This document shows, one piece after another, positions 10,762-18,876 of a stretch of DNA of 64,000 nt (position 1 is the first letter of the stretch; each line of letters starts with the position of its first letter). The stretch is from NCBI RefSeq assembly GCF_003202035.1, contig NZ_QJKC01000006.1, forward strand, positions 62,001 to 126,000, written 5' to 3'. The translations under genes were made by a program, and so were the position numbers. The stretch is from Aquitalea magnusonii (GTDB taxonomy: Bacteria; Pseudomonadota; Gammaproteobacteria; Burkholderiales; Chromobacteriaceae). The notes below the pieces were generated by a model that had not been told where the DNA came from, ran no database searches, and saw only the letters and a program-made list of their open reading frames with translations.

Positions 10762-11801
10762 TGTCGCATGCCGAGCACACTGCCAGCCCGCTGGAACAAT
10801 CGCTGCGCCTGAGCTACCGCCTGCTGCTGGGCCTGACGCTGCTGGCCGGACTGGCCTGGCTGTTTGGCCATATCCGGCCCATTCCGGCCGACAGCCAGGC
10901 TGTTGTCCTGCGCTTTGGCGCGGTCGAGCGGGTACAGCATGCCGGGCTGCTGCTGGCCTGGCCCAGCCCCATCGAGGAAGTCCTGCTGCTGCCGGCCGGC
11001 GAACGGCTGCAGCAGCGCCAGATCAGCGGCCTGGCACGCAACGCCCATGCGCTGGCACTGGATGGCGCCGGCACCGCGCTGCGGCAGATGGGCGACGAAC
11101 TGGCCGGCTCGGGTTATCTGCTGAGTGGCGACCTGGGCGTGGTGCAGCTGAATGCCACGGTCTACTACCAGATTGACGATGCCATGGCCTATGCCGTGCA
11201 GGGCGAACAGGCGCTGCCGGCGCTGGACCGGCTGGTCAGTGCCGCCGCCCTGCAACTGAGTGCCGGGCGCGATCTGGACAGCATTCTGGTCAGCCGCGGC
11301 AGTACCGCCTCCGGCCAGCTGGCCATACAGCGCGAACGGCTGCGCGCCGAACTGGTGGCGGCCGCCAACCAGCGCCTGCAGTCACTGCGCCAGCGCGGTG
11401 TGGCACTGGGCATCCGCATCGTGCGCATCGACCTGCTCTCCGCCCTGCCCCACCAGGCGCAGGCGGCTTTTGATGCGGTACTGACCGCCGACCAGACCGT
11501 GGAACGGCAGCTGGCACTGGCGCGCACCGCGGCCGCCCAGCAACAGCAACAGGCCAGCGCCGCCGTCAGCAGCATGCTCAACAACGCCCGCGCCCGCGCC
11601 AATGAACGGCTGGCACTGGCCCGCAGCGAAACCAGTGAAATCAGCGCACTGGCCAGCCACATGCAACAGCCAGACGGGCCAGAGCTGCTGCGCCAGCTCT
11701 ACCGCAACCGGATACAGGGCGTGCTGGCCAAGGCCGGCCAGCTCAGCACCATTGACCCGGACAGCGGCAGCCGGCTGATCCTGCCAGGAGTCCGGCCATG
11801 A
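10761..11801 (+). CDS. Third SPFH/Band-7 membrane protein (HflK/HflC-like)
   Basis: 346 aa. One transmembrane helix (~20-40) leads into SPFH-like PADSQAVVLRFGAVERVQHAGLL. In the middle, GVVQLNATVYYQIDDAMAY is the strand pattern of the domain, and the C-terminal half is a Gln/Ala-rich coiled coil (ARTAAAQQQQQASAAVSS). Its stop overlaps the start of the P-type ATPase by 4 nt (ATGA), so these two products are likely made in a coupled way. A third SPFH paralogue in one operon is unusual; HflK-HflC systems normally have two. Function unknown. Confidence 0.82.
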   Translation: MSHAEHTASPLEQSLRLSYRLLLGLTLLAGLAWLFGHIRPIPADSQAVVLRFGAVERVQHAGLLLAWPSPIEEVLLLPAGERLQQRQISGLARNAHALALDGAGTALRQMGDELAGSGYLLSGDLGVVQLNATVYYQIDDAMAYAVQGEQALPALDRLVSAAALQLSAGRDLDSILVSRGSTASGQLAIQRERLRAELVAAANQRLQSLRQRGVALGIRIVRIDLLSALPHQAQAAFDAVLTADQTVERQLALARTAAAQQQQQASAAVSSMLNNARARANERLALARSETSEISALASHMQQPDGPELLRQLYRNRIQGVLAKAGQLSTIDPDSGSRLILPGVRP

Positions 11802-13663
11802 GCCTGTGCTGCACACCGGGCGGCAATGGCCTGCTCAGCCCGGCCGAGCAAAAGGGGCTGGGCCGGCAGCTGCTGCTGGCCATGAGCGCGGTCGGACTGT
11901 TGCTGCTGGCAGCGTACTGGCGCTTTGCCGTGGACAATGGCAGCGCACTGGCGCAATGGCTGACCGCCGCCGCCGCCCTGCTGATGGCGGGACCAGCCTT
12001 GCGCGCCGCCTGGCGCAGCCTGCAACACCCCGACCTGCATGGCATGACCGACCTGCTGGTGGCGCTGGCCATCATCGGTGCCTGGGCCAGTGGCGACACC
12101 CTCGGTGCCGCGCTGCTGCCCATCCTGATGGTACTGGGCCATGTGCTGGAAGAACGCAGCCTGCTGGCCGATGGCCGCCACGAGGACGTCGACAACAGCC
12201 AGCTGCGTAGCGGCGACTGTGTGGAAGTCCGCCCCGGCGACCGCATCCCGGCCGACGGCATGGTACGCCAGGGCCACTCCAGCCTGGACACCTCGGCCAT
12301 CACCGGCGAATCCCTGCCACAGGATGTGACGGCAGGCAGCCAGGTGTATGCCGGGGCGCTCAATCTGCAAGGACGGCTGCTGGTGGAAATCAGCCAGGTG
12401 GGCGAGCAGTCGGCACTGGGCCGCATCACCGCCCTGATGCGCGAGGCCGAAATGGCCAAACCGCCGATCACCCGGCTGGTGGAAGGCCATGCCGGCGCTT
12501 ATCTGGGCCTGGTGCTGGCACTGGCCGCACTCAGCTGGTTTATCAGCCGCGACACCCAGGCCATGCTGGCGGTGCTGGTGGCCGCCTGCCCCTGCGCGCT
12601 GGTGCTGGCCACACCGGCCGCCGCCGTCGCCGGCGTGGCGGTGGCGGCACGCCATGGCATCCTGATTCGCGGCACGGCTTTTCTGGAAGAACTGGCCGAT
12701 GTCTCGGCGCTGGTGATCGACAAAACCGGCACCCTCACCAGCGGCCAGCTCAGCCTGCAGCGGGTGGATGTGCTCGATGCCGGCCCGGGGCCGGATCTGT
12801 ATCTGCTGGCGGCCAGCCTGGGCGCCAGCAGCAGCCATCCGGTCAGCCGCGCGCTGGCCGCACAGGCCGGGACACAGCCGCTGCTGCCACTGCGCAACGT
12901 GCAGGAAAGAGCGGGCATGGGCGTGCAGGCCGACACCGCGTGGGGCCCGGCGGTGCTGGGCCGGCCGGCCCTGCTGCAGCAGATGGGCATCGGCCATCTG
13001 CCGCCGGCACGCGGCGCGGCTTCGCTGGTCGGGCTGGCGCTCGATGGCCGCTTGCTGGCCTGGTTTCATCTGGCGGACACCCCGCGCCCGGAAGCGGCAG
13101 AGGCCATGCGCCAGCTGCGGCAGCTGGGCCTGCAACGCCAGCTCTTGCTGACCGGCGACCACGCCGCCGCGGCCGAACCGCTGGCGCAGGCACTGGGGAT
13201 AGAACGGGTGGTCGCCCAGGTATTGCCGGCAGGCAAGCTGGCCGCGGTACAGGCGGAAATCCGCGCCGGCTACCGCCCGCTGGTGGTGGGCGATGGCATC
13301 AATGACTCGCTGGCGCTCAAGGCCGGTGCCGTCGGCATTGCCATGGGGGCGCAGGCGGCCGACATTGCGGTGGCGGCAGCCGATGTGGTGTTGATCAGCA
13401 AGGATCTGCGCCGGCTGGCCACCGCCATCCGCCTGAGCCGGCAGTGTCGCCGCACCCTGTCGCTCAATGTGGCACTCGGCCTGGGCTGGACCGCCCTGCT
13501 CACCTTGCTGGCGGCGCTGGGCCTGCTGGGTACGGCCGGGGTCTTGCTGGCGGCACTGCTGCATAATCTGAGCAGCCTGCTGGTGATGGCCAATGCCGGA
13601 CGGCTGCTGCGCTTTCAGGACCGGCTGCCCGCACTGACCGTCCCGCCGGCCGGCACAGGATGA
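11798..13663 (+). CDS. Heavy-metal (P1B-type) transporting ATPase
   Basis: A 621-aa P-type ATPase predicted to move a metal ion across the inner membrane. Visible motifs: TGES (169-172), CPC (264-266, the metal-site motif in a transmembrane helix), phosphorylated Asp in DKTGTLT (308-314), SHP (346-348), TGDHA, and GDGINDS (498-504). The last helix reads HNLSSLLVMANAGRLL, which differs from the Met/Ser set of copper CopA. There is no N-terminal HMA domain; only a Cys-Cys pair at residues 4-5. At 621 aa it is shorter than CopA or ZntA. Ion specificity cannot be set from this. It is the last gene of the SPFH cassette and is translationally coupled to it. Confidence 0.9.
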   Translation: MSLCCTPGGNGLLSPAEQKGLGRQLLLAMSAVGLLLLAAYWRFAVDNGSALAQWLTAAAALLMAGPALRAAWRSLQHPDLHGMTDLLVALAIIGAWASGDTLGAALLPILMVLGHVLEERSLLADGRHEDVDNSQLRSGDCVEVRPGDRIPADGMVRQGHSSLDTSAITGESLPQDVTAGSQVYAGALNLQGRLLVEISQVGEQSALGRITALMREAEMAKPPITRLVEGHAGAYLGLVLALAALSWFISRDTQAMLAVLVAACPCALVLATPAAAVAGVAVAARHGILIRGTAFLEELADVSALVIDKTGTLTSGQLSLQRVDVLDAGPGPDLYLLAASLGASSSHPVSRALAAQAGTQPLLPLRNVQERAGMGVQADTAWGPAVLGRPALLQQMGIGHLPPARGAASLVGLALDGRLLAWFHLADTPRPEAAEAMRQLRQLGLQRQLLLTGDHAAAAEPLAQALGIERVVAQVLPAGKLAAVQAEIRAGYRPLVVGDGINDSLALKAGAVGIAMGAQAADIAVAAADVVLISKDLRRLATAIRLSRQCRRTLSLNVALGLGWTALLTLLAALGLLGTAGVLLAALLHNLSSLLVMANAGRLLRFQDRLPALTVPPAGTG

Positions 13664-13759
13664 CCAACCGCATGGCAGGCCATCCCTGGCGCAAGCCTGC
13701 AGCTTTGCGTCCCGGCCATGAATGCCAGCGGGCTCACGCAGATTTACCATAAGGCCACC

Positions 13760-14389
13760 ATGGAACTCGAAATCGCCAAAATCTTCATCGCCCTGCTGGT
13801 GCTGGTCAATCCGCTGGGTGCCATTCCCATCTTCATCAGCCTGACGCCCAACGCCAACCAGCTGGAGCGCAAGCGCATCGCCAAGACCACCACGCTGGCG
13901 GTGGCGGTGGTGCTCTGCCTGTTTGCCGTGGTGGGCGAAACCCTGCTGCACTTTCTCGGCATCAGCATCGGTTCCTTCCAGGTGGGGGGCGGCATGCTGG
14001 TGATGCTGATTGCCATCGCCCTGATGAATGCCCAGCCGGCACCCACCAAGACCACCAAGGAAGAACAGTCGGAAGCCGAAGCCAAGACCAATATCGCGGT
14101 GGTGCCAATGGCCATTCCGCTGCTCACCGGTCCCGGCACCATTTCCACCGTCATCATTTATGCCTCCACCGCCCACTCCTGGGTGCAGGTGGTGTATCTG
14201 CTGATCAGCAGCCTGCTGGTGGCCATCACCTGCTATGGCGCACTGGTGCTGGCCTCCCCCATCAGCCGCCTGCTGGGTCAGACCGGCATCAATATCGTCA
14301 ACCGCGTGATGGGCATGTTGCTGGCGGCAGTGTCGGTGGAAATCATCGTCGATGGGCTGTACCGGCTGTTTCCGCAGCTGTCACGCTAA
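13760..14389 (+). CDS. marC: MarC-family integral membrane protein
   Basis: 209 aa with about six hydrophobic helices. MELEIAKIFIALLVLVNPLGAIPIF at the start, and PMAIPLLTGPGTISTVI in the middle, are family hallmarks of MarC/UPF0056. The function of the family is not settled; early links to multiple antibiotic resistance were not upheld. I chose the ATG at 13760 because it matches the family N-terminus; an upstream ATG at 13718 would add 14 unlikely residues. It lies 96 nt after the P-type ATPase. Confidence 0.88.
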   Translation: MELEIAKIFIALLVLVNPLGAIPIFISLTPNANQLERKRIAKTTTLAVAVVLCLFAVVGETLLHFLGISIGSFQVGGGMLVMLIAIALMNAQPAPTKTTKEEQSEAEAKTNIAVVPMAIPLLTGPGTISTVIIYASTAHSWVQVVYLLISSLLVAITCYGALVLASPISRLLGQTGINIVNRVMGMLLAAVSVEIIVDGLYRLFPQLSR

Positions 14390-14613
14390 AGTGCCCGCCA
14401 GATTGGCCGCATCTGGCGCACTTGATCTGGCGCAAACCATCTGTATCGAATCTGTCATCACCCGGCCATGACCAGCGTCTGACAGGACAGGGCAAGCCAT
14501 TGATATAAAAAGACCATCTGCCATCTGTGCATATAAACAGGCTGGCAACTGTGCATTGTCTGTCATGGTGACAGCGCCTACAAAGTGCGGGTTATCTTTC
14601 CGGACCCCGCACC
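14390..14613. other. 224-bp intergenic region between marC and ccoG
   Basis: No gene is seen. It probably holds the ccoG promoter. TTGATCTGGCGCAA at 14422-14435 resembles an FNR/Anr site (TTGAT-N4-ATCAA) in its first half but only 3 of 5 bases in the second, and TTGATATAAAAAGA (14500-14513) is similarly partial. No hairpin terminator for marC is evident. Confidence 0.35.
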
Positions 14614-15954
14614 ATGACCCAGCCCGTCCCCATCAAGATTTATCCGCGCCTGACCCGTGGCCGTTTCAACAACATCCGCGTGGCACTGGTCATCCTCACC
14701 CAGCTGCTTTTCCTCGGCCTGCCCTGGCTGCGCTGGAATGAGCGCCAGGCGGTGCTGTTTGATCTGGATCGCCACCAGTTTTTCATCTTCGGTGCCAGCT
14801 TCTGGCCGCAGGATTTCGTCTATCTGGCCGCTTTGCTGGTGGTCAGCGCGCTGGGGCTGTTCTGGTGGACCACGCTGGCCGGTCGATTGTGGTGCGGTTA
14901 TGCCTGTCCGCAAACGGTCTATACCCAGCTCATGCTATGGGTGGAACGGCTGGTATTGGGCGATCACAAAGCCAGGCGCAAGCTGGACGCCGCCCCCAAC
15001 AGCGCCGGCAAACTCACGAAAAAAGGGCTGGCCCACGGCCTGATGCTGCTGTTTTCACTGTGGACCGGCTTTTCGCTGGTGGCCTACTTCACGCCGGCTA
15101 GCGAGCTGGCCGGCAGCCTGTGGCAGGGAACGCTGGGGCCGTGGGAAAGCTTCTGGATCTTGTTCTACGCCGCGTTTACCTATCTGCTGGCCGGGCAACT
15201 ACGGGAAAAAGTGTGCACGCACATGTGCCCTTATGCCCGCTTCCAGGGCGCCATGTTCGATCGCGACACGCTGATCATTTCCTACGACAGCCAGCGCGGC
15301 GAACCGCGCGGCAAGCAGGCGGACAAGTCTGCCGGCGGCTGTATCGACTGCGGCATCTGCGTGCAGGTCTGCCCTACCGGCATCGACATCCGCCACGGCC
15401 TGCAATACGAATGCATCGGCTGTGCCGCCTGCATCGATGCCTGCGATCAAGTGATGGACCAGCTGCATGCGCCGCGCGGGCTGATCCGCTACACCAGCGC
15501 CGCCGCACTGGAAGGCCAGACTGACAGCAAGCCGGCCTGGCGTCGGCCGCGGGTGCTGTTTTACAGCGGCCTGCTGCTGGGCATCAGCCTGCTGTCGGTG
15601 GTCAGCTTTCTCAACCGCATTCCGTTCAAGGCCGACATCCTGCGCGACCGCGCCAGCCTGGTGCGGGAAACCGACGATGGCTGGCTGGAAAACAGTTACA
15701 GTGTGCGGCTGATCAACAGCAGCGAGCGGCCGCAGCGCTTTGTCATCAGCGTGGAGGGCCTGCCGGGCATCCGGCTGGCGGCCAGTACCCAGCCGGTGGC
15801 CCTGGCGGCTACCGCCACCGAAACCATAGGCTTGCGAGTCCAGGTGGAGCCGCAGTACGCTGCCAGGGGCGCGCATGACATCCGCTTTGTCATCCGCTCG
15901 CTCGACCAGCCCGCTCATGTGCTGCAGGAAAAAAGCAGCTTTATCGGCGACTGA
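14614..15954 (+). CDS. ccoG: Cytochrome c oxidase accessory protein CcoG (RdxA/FixG family)
   Basis: CcoG is a membrane [4Fe-4S] protein involved in copper handling for assembly of cbb3-type oxidase. The 446 aa match the family. Membrane helices lie near 25-45, 70-90, 145-165, 180-200 and 310-330. CGYACPQTVY and the two ferredoxin clusters CIDCGICVQVCPTGID and CIGCAACIDACDQV (around 247-282) are intact. A C-terminal Ig-like periplasmic domain (DDGWLENSYSVRLINSS) follows. The cco structural genes are not next to it, which is not rare. Confidence 0.95.
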   Translation: MTQPVPIKIYPRLTRGRFNNIRVALVILTQLLFLGLPWLRWNERQAVLFDLDRHQFFIFGASFWPQDFVYLAALLVVSALGLFWWTTLAGRLWCGYACPQTVYTQLMLWVERLVLGDHKARRKLDAAPNSAGKLTKKGLAHGLMLLFSLWTGFSLVAYFTPASELAGSLWQGTLGPWESFWILFYAAFTYLLAGQLREKVCTHMCPYARFQGAMFDRDTLIISYDSQRGEPRGKQADKSAGGCIDCGICVQVCPTGIDIRHGLQYECIGCAACIDACDQVMDQLHAPRGLIRYTSAAALEGQTDSKPAWRRPRVLFYSGLLLGISLLSVVSFLNRIPFKADILRDRASLVRETDDGWLENSYSVRLINSSERPQRFVISVEGLPGIRLAASTQPVALAATATETIGLRVQVEPQYAARGAHDIRFVIRSLDQPAHVLQEKSSFIGD

Positions 15955-15981
15955 GCCCCCTACCATGCGAGTCCTTCATTC

Positions 15982-17361
15982 ATGAGCAAAACCCTGCAGC
16001 TGGCGCAGCTGTTCCGCCATGCCATCGAACAGGGCCAGCTGCGCGCTGGCGACCGCCTGCCCTCCTTGCGCCGGCTGTGCCAGGATCACGGCGTCAGCCT
16101 GACCACGGCCCAGCGCGCCTACGCCGAACTGGAAAGGCAGGGCTTGCTGCAAGCGCTGCCGCGCTCCGGCTTTCGCGTCTGCACACCGCCCGCCGCCTTG
16201 CGCCCGGCCGAACCGGCCAGTGACGGCGTGCTGCGCATGGAGCACCTGACCACCGCCCTGCCCATGCCCTGGGGCTGTCCCTTCATCAATCCGGCGCTGA
16301 TCAACACCACCCAGATGAACCGTGCGCTCAGCCGTGCCTTGCAAGACTACCGCGCCGCGCTGTCCAGCACGCCGGTCGAGGGCTACGCCGGCTTGCGCCG
16401 CGAACTGGGCCTGCATTATCTGAGCCAGGGCGTGAGCCTGGCGGGCGATGAGCTGCTGATTACCTGCGGTGGCATGGAGGCGCTGACGCTGGCCATGCGC
16501 GCTGCGGTCAGCGCCTCTGGCAGCCAGAGCATGGTGGTGGTGACCCCGGCCTTTCCCGCGGCACTGGACCAGCTGCGCCATCTGGGCATCAGCATGCTGC
16601 CGCTGGCGCTGTCCGAGCAAGGCAGCCTGGACCTGGATGCGCTGGCGGCCCTGCTGCAGGCGGAACGCCCGGCCGGCATCGTGCTGATGGCCAATTTCCA
16701 GCACCCCACCGGCCTGATCATGCCGGAAGCGCAAAAACGCGCGCTGGTGGCACTGGCCGAGCGCCACCGCGTGTGCATCATCGAGGACGACACCTACCGC
16801 GAGCTGTACTTCGGCAAACAGGGGGCCAGCCCGCTCAAGGCTTTTGACCGTAGCGGCACGGTGCTGCATTGCGCGTCCTTCAGCAAATCGCTGGCTCCCG
16901 GCTACCGGGTGGGCTGGATCGCCGCCGGACGGCTGAGCAATACCGTGCGCGGGCTGAAACTGTGCAGCTCGCTCGGTACGCCGCTGCCCAGCCAGATGGC
17001 GCTGGCGCGGCTGCTGGCTTCCGGCCAGCACGGCGACATGCTGACAAGGCTGCGCGCCAGCCTGCGCCAGCGGCGCGATGCCATGCAGCAACAGATACAA
17101 GAGAGTTTTCCGGCGGGCAGCCGCTTATTGCAGCCGGAGGGTGGCTATTTTCAGTGGGTGATCCTGCCGGAGGGGCTGGATTGTGCCGCGCTGTTGCCGC
17201 TGGCCATCGAACAGGGCATTCACTATGCGCCGTCCACGCTGTTCCATCCGCACCATGGCCCGGCCAATGCCTTGCGGCTGAACTTCAGTTTTTTCGACCC
17301 GTTGCACCAGCGCGAGGGGGTTGCCCTGTTAGGCGCGCTGCTGCGACAAGCCATGGAATGA
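15982..17361 (+). CDS. MocR/PdxR-type GntR regulator with aminotransferase domain
   Basis: 459 aa. The N-terminal winged helix (AGDRLPSLRRLCQDHGVSLTTAQRAYAELERQGLL in two parts, residues ~20-60) is GntR-like. The rest is a fold-type I aminotransferase domain, with the PLP-binding Lys in SFSKSLAPGYR. MocR proteins bind PLP and usually act as transcription factors rather than enzymes. The target is unclear because no divergent gene lies beside it; it is only 27 nt after ccoG and convergent with recR (18 nt between stops). No pyridoxal gene is nearby. Confidence 0.9.
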   Translation: MSKTLQLAQLFRHAIEQGQLRAGDRLPSLRRLCQDHGVSLTTAQRAYAELERQGLLQALPRSGFRVCTPPAALRPAEPASDGVLRMEHLTTALPMPWGCPFINPALINTTQMNRALSRALQDYRAALSSTPVEGYAGLRRELGLHYLSQGVSLAGDELLITCGGMEALTLAMRAAVSASGSQSMVVVTPAFPAALDQLRHLGISMLPLALSEQGSLDLDALAALLQAERPAGIVLMANFQHPTGLIMPEAQKRALVALAERHRVCIIEDDTYRELYFGKQGASPLKAFDRSGTVLHCASFSKSLAPGYRVGWIAAGRLSNTVRGLKLCSSLGTPLPSQMALARLLASGQHGDMLTRLRASLRQRRDAMQQQIQESFPAGSRLLQPEGGYFQWVILPEGLDCAALLPLAIEQGIHYAPSTLFHPHHGPANALRLNFSFFDPLHQREGVALLGALLRQAME

Positions 17362-17379
17362 CAGGGCTTGGCGTGACGC

Positions 17380-18009
17380 TCAGCCCGGCGGCGTGGACGG
17401 GTCGGACTGGGCGGTCAGCGCTTTGCGTTCGTACACCGCCTGCGCCAGCGTGCTCAGGTCGACATATTCCAGCTCGCCGCCCACCGGCATGCCACGCGCA
17501 ATGCGCGACACCTTGGGGCCACGGCCCTTGAGCAGCTCGGCAATCATGTGCGCGGTGACTTCACCTTCGGCGGTAAAGTTGGTGGCAATCACCACCTCCT
17601 CCACCACCTCGTCCAGCGCCCGCACCATCAGCTTGTCCAGGTTCACTTCCTTGGGGCCGATATTGTCCAGCGGCGAAATACGGCCCATCAACACGAAATA
17701 CAGGCCCTGATAGCATTTGGCCTGCTCCAGCGTCATCAGGTCGGCCGGCATTTCCACCACGCACAGCTGATCCGGCCGCCGTTCCGGATCGGCGCAGATG
17801 CTGCACAGCGGGGTTTCACTAAAGGTATTGCAGCGTTCGCAATGGGTCAGCCTGGTCAAGGCCCGGTCCAGCGCGCGGGCCAGCTTGTCAGCGCCGGTCT
17901 TGTCGCGTTGCAGCAAATGGAAGGCCATGCGCTGGGCGGTCTTGGGACCGACACCGGGCAATACCTTGAGGGCGGCAATCAGCTGGTCGAGCGCGGGTGG
18001 GTTTTTCAT
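17380..18009 (-). CDS. recR: Recombination mediator RecR
   Basis: RecR works with RecF/RecO to load RecA on SSB-coated gapped DNA. The 209 aa begin [21 protein letters not shown] (helix-hairpin-helix). A four-Cys zinc finger [16 protein letters not shown] (residues ~57-72) and a Toprim domain ([14 protein letters not shown] onward) follow. It is transcribed in the dnaX-ybaB direction but is separated from ybaB by a GFA-family gene, which is not the usual ybaB-recR arrangement. The Shine-Dalgarno is weak. Confidence 0.96.
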   Translation of the reverse strand: MKNPPALDQLIAALKVLPGVGPKTAQRMAFHLLQRDKTGADKLARALDRALTRLTHCERCNTFSETPLCSICADPERRPDQLCVVEMPADLMTLEQAKCYQGLYFVLMGRISPLDNIGPKEVNLDKLMVRALDEVVEEVVIATNFTAEGEVTAHMIAELLKGRGPKVSRIARGMPVGGELEYVDLSTLAQAVYERKALTAQSDPSTPPG

Positions 18010-18050
18010 GGGCAAGCAGGCAGCAAAGGATAAGGGAAGACCGGCAGGCT

Positions 18051-18452
18051 TCAGTCCGGCCCGCCCTGCGGATAACGCGGCAGGGCATCGTCCAGGTGAA
18101 ACCAGGGGATGGCGCTGTCGGTCCACTCGTGGCAATCGGGCGGCAGCCGTTCCGGCTGCTCCAGCGTGGCGACGGTAATTTCCAGCCGCTGGCTGCCATC
18201 GGTGCATTCATAAAACAGGGTACTGCCACAGACCGGGCAGAAATGCCGCAGCCCCAGTGGCGAGGAGCGATAGGCCGTGGTGCGGCCTTGCCAGCTGACG
18301 GCATGGCGGGCAAACAGCGCCCCCAGATAAACCGGCGCGCCGGCTGCCAGCTGGCAGGTCTTGCAATAGCAGTAGGACACGCCAAGAGGGTGGCCCTGGC
18401 ACTGGTACTGTACCGCGCCACACAGACAATGACCGTGCAATACCTGTTCCAT
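18051..18452 (-). CDS. GFA/CENP-V-family zinc-binding protein
   Basis: 133 aa of the glutathione-dependent formaldehyde-activating-like (GFA) fold. Zn-binding cysteines are visible in [22 protein letters not shown] and [11 protein letters not shown]. Members bind two zinc ions; most have no tested function, so formaldehyde metabolism is only a family label. The ATG at 18452 was chosen over an earlier in-frame ATG (18500) because GGGAG precedes it and the family start matches. It is inserted between ybaB and recR. Confidence 0.88.
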   Translation of the reverse strand: MEQVLHGHCLCGAVQYQCQGHPLGVSYCYCKTCQLAAGAPVYLGALFARHAVSWQGRTTAYRSSPLGLRHFCPVCGSTLFYECTDGSQRLEITVATLEQPERLPPDCHEWTDSAIPWFHLDDALPRYPQGGPD

Positions 18453-18536
18453 GGCAACTCCCTGTTGGCGGCGGAGCCATGCCGCCCCGCCATGGCTCAC
18501 CAGCGGGCCGTGGTGCGCCAGCTCATGCAGACAGGA

Positions 18537-18875
18537 TCAGAAGGGCAGCTTCATGCCGGCCGGCAGGTTCAGGCCATTGGTGAAACCGGACATCTTTTCC
18601 TGGGAAGTGGCTTCCACCTTGCGTACCGCGTCGTTGACGGCGGCAGCGATCAGGTCTTCCAGCATTTCCTTGTCTTCCTTGGCATCGTCCAGCAGGCTGT
18701 CGTCGATGGACACACGCTTCACGTCGTGGGCGCAGGTCATGACGATTTTCACCAGGCCGGCACCGGATTGGCCTTCCACTTCCACCGTGGCCAGTTCTTC
18801 CTGGGCCTTTTTCATGTTTTCCTGCATTTGCTGGGCTTGCTTCATCAGACCAGCGATACCGTTTTTACCGAACAT
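18537..18875 (-). CDS. ybaB: Nucleoid-associated protein YbaB/EbfC
   Basis: A 112-aa DNA-binding protein of the YbaB/EbfC family, a dimer that coats or bridges DNA. The start [20 protein letters not shown] and the end [16 protein letters not shown] are typical. It begins 1 nt after the dnaX stop, the normal dnaX-ybaB arrangement, so it is surely co-transcribed and probably coupled. Confidence 0.96.
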   Translation of the reverse strand: MFGKNGIAGLMKQAQQMQENMKKAQEELATVEVEGQSGAGLVKIVMTCAHDVKRVSIDDSLLDDAKEDKEMLEDLIAAAVNDAVRKVEATSQEKMSGFTNGLNLPAGMKLPF

Positions 18876-18876
18876 G

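Noticed and set aside
9781-11801. Canonical hflK-hflC genes
   Set aside because: The usual hfq-hflX context is missing, a third SPFH gene and a P-type ATPase are present, and the first protein has a multi-pass extension, so the standard names were not given.
11699-14176. 825-codon open frame antisense to the P-type ATPase and marC
   Set aside because: It crosses two well-supported plus-strand genes and shows no domain; composition is that of antisense GC-rich DNA.
14422-14435. FNR/Anr box before ccoG
   Set aside because: Only the first half-site matches well; the second has 3 of 5 bases. Kept only as a note in the intergenic entry.
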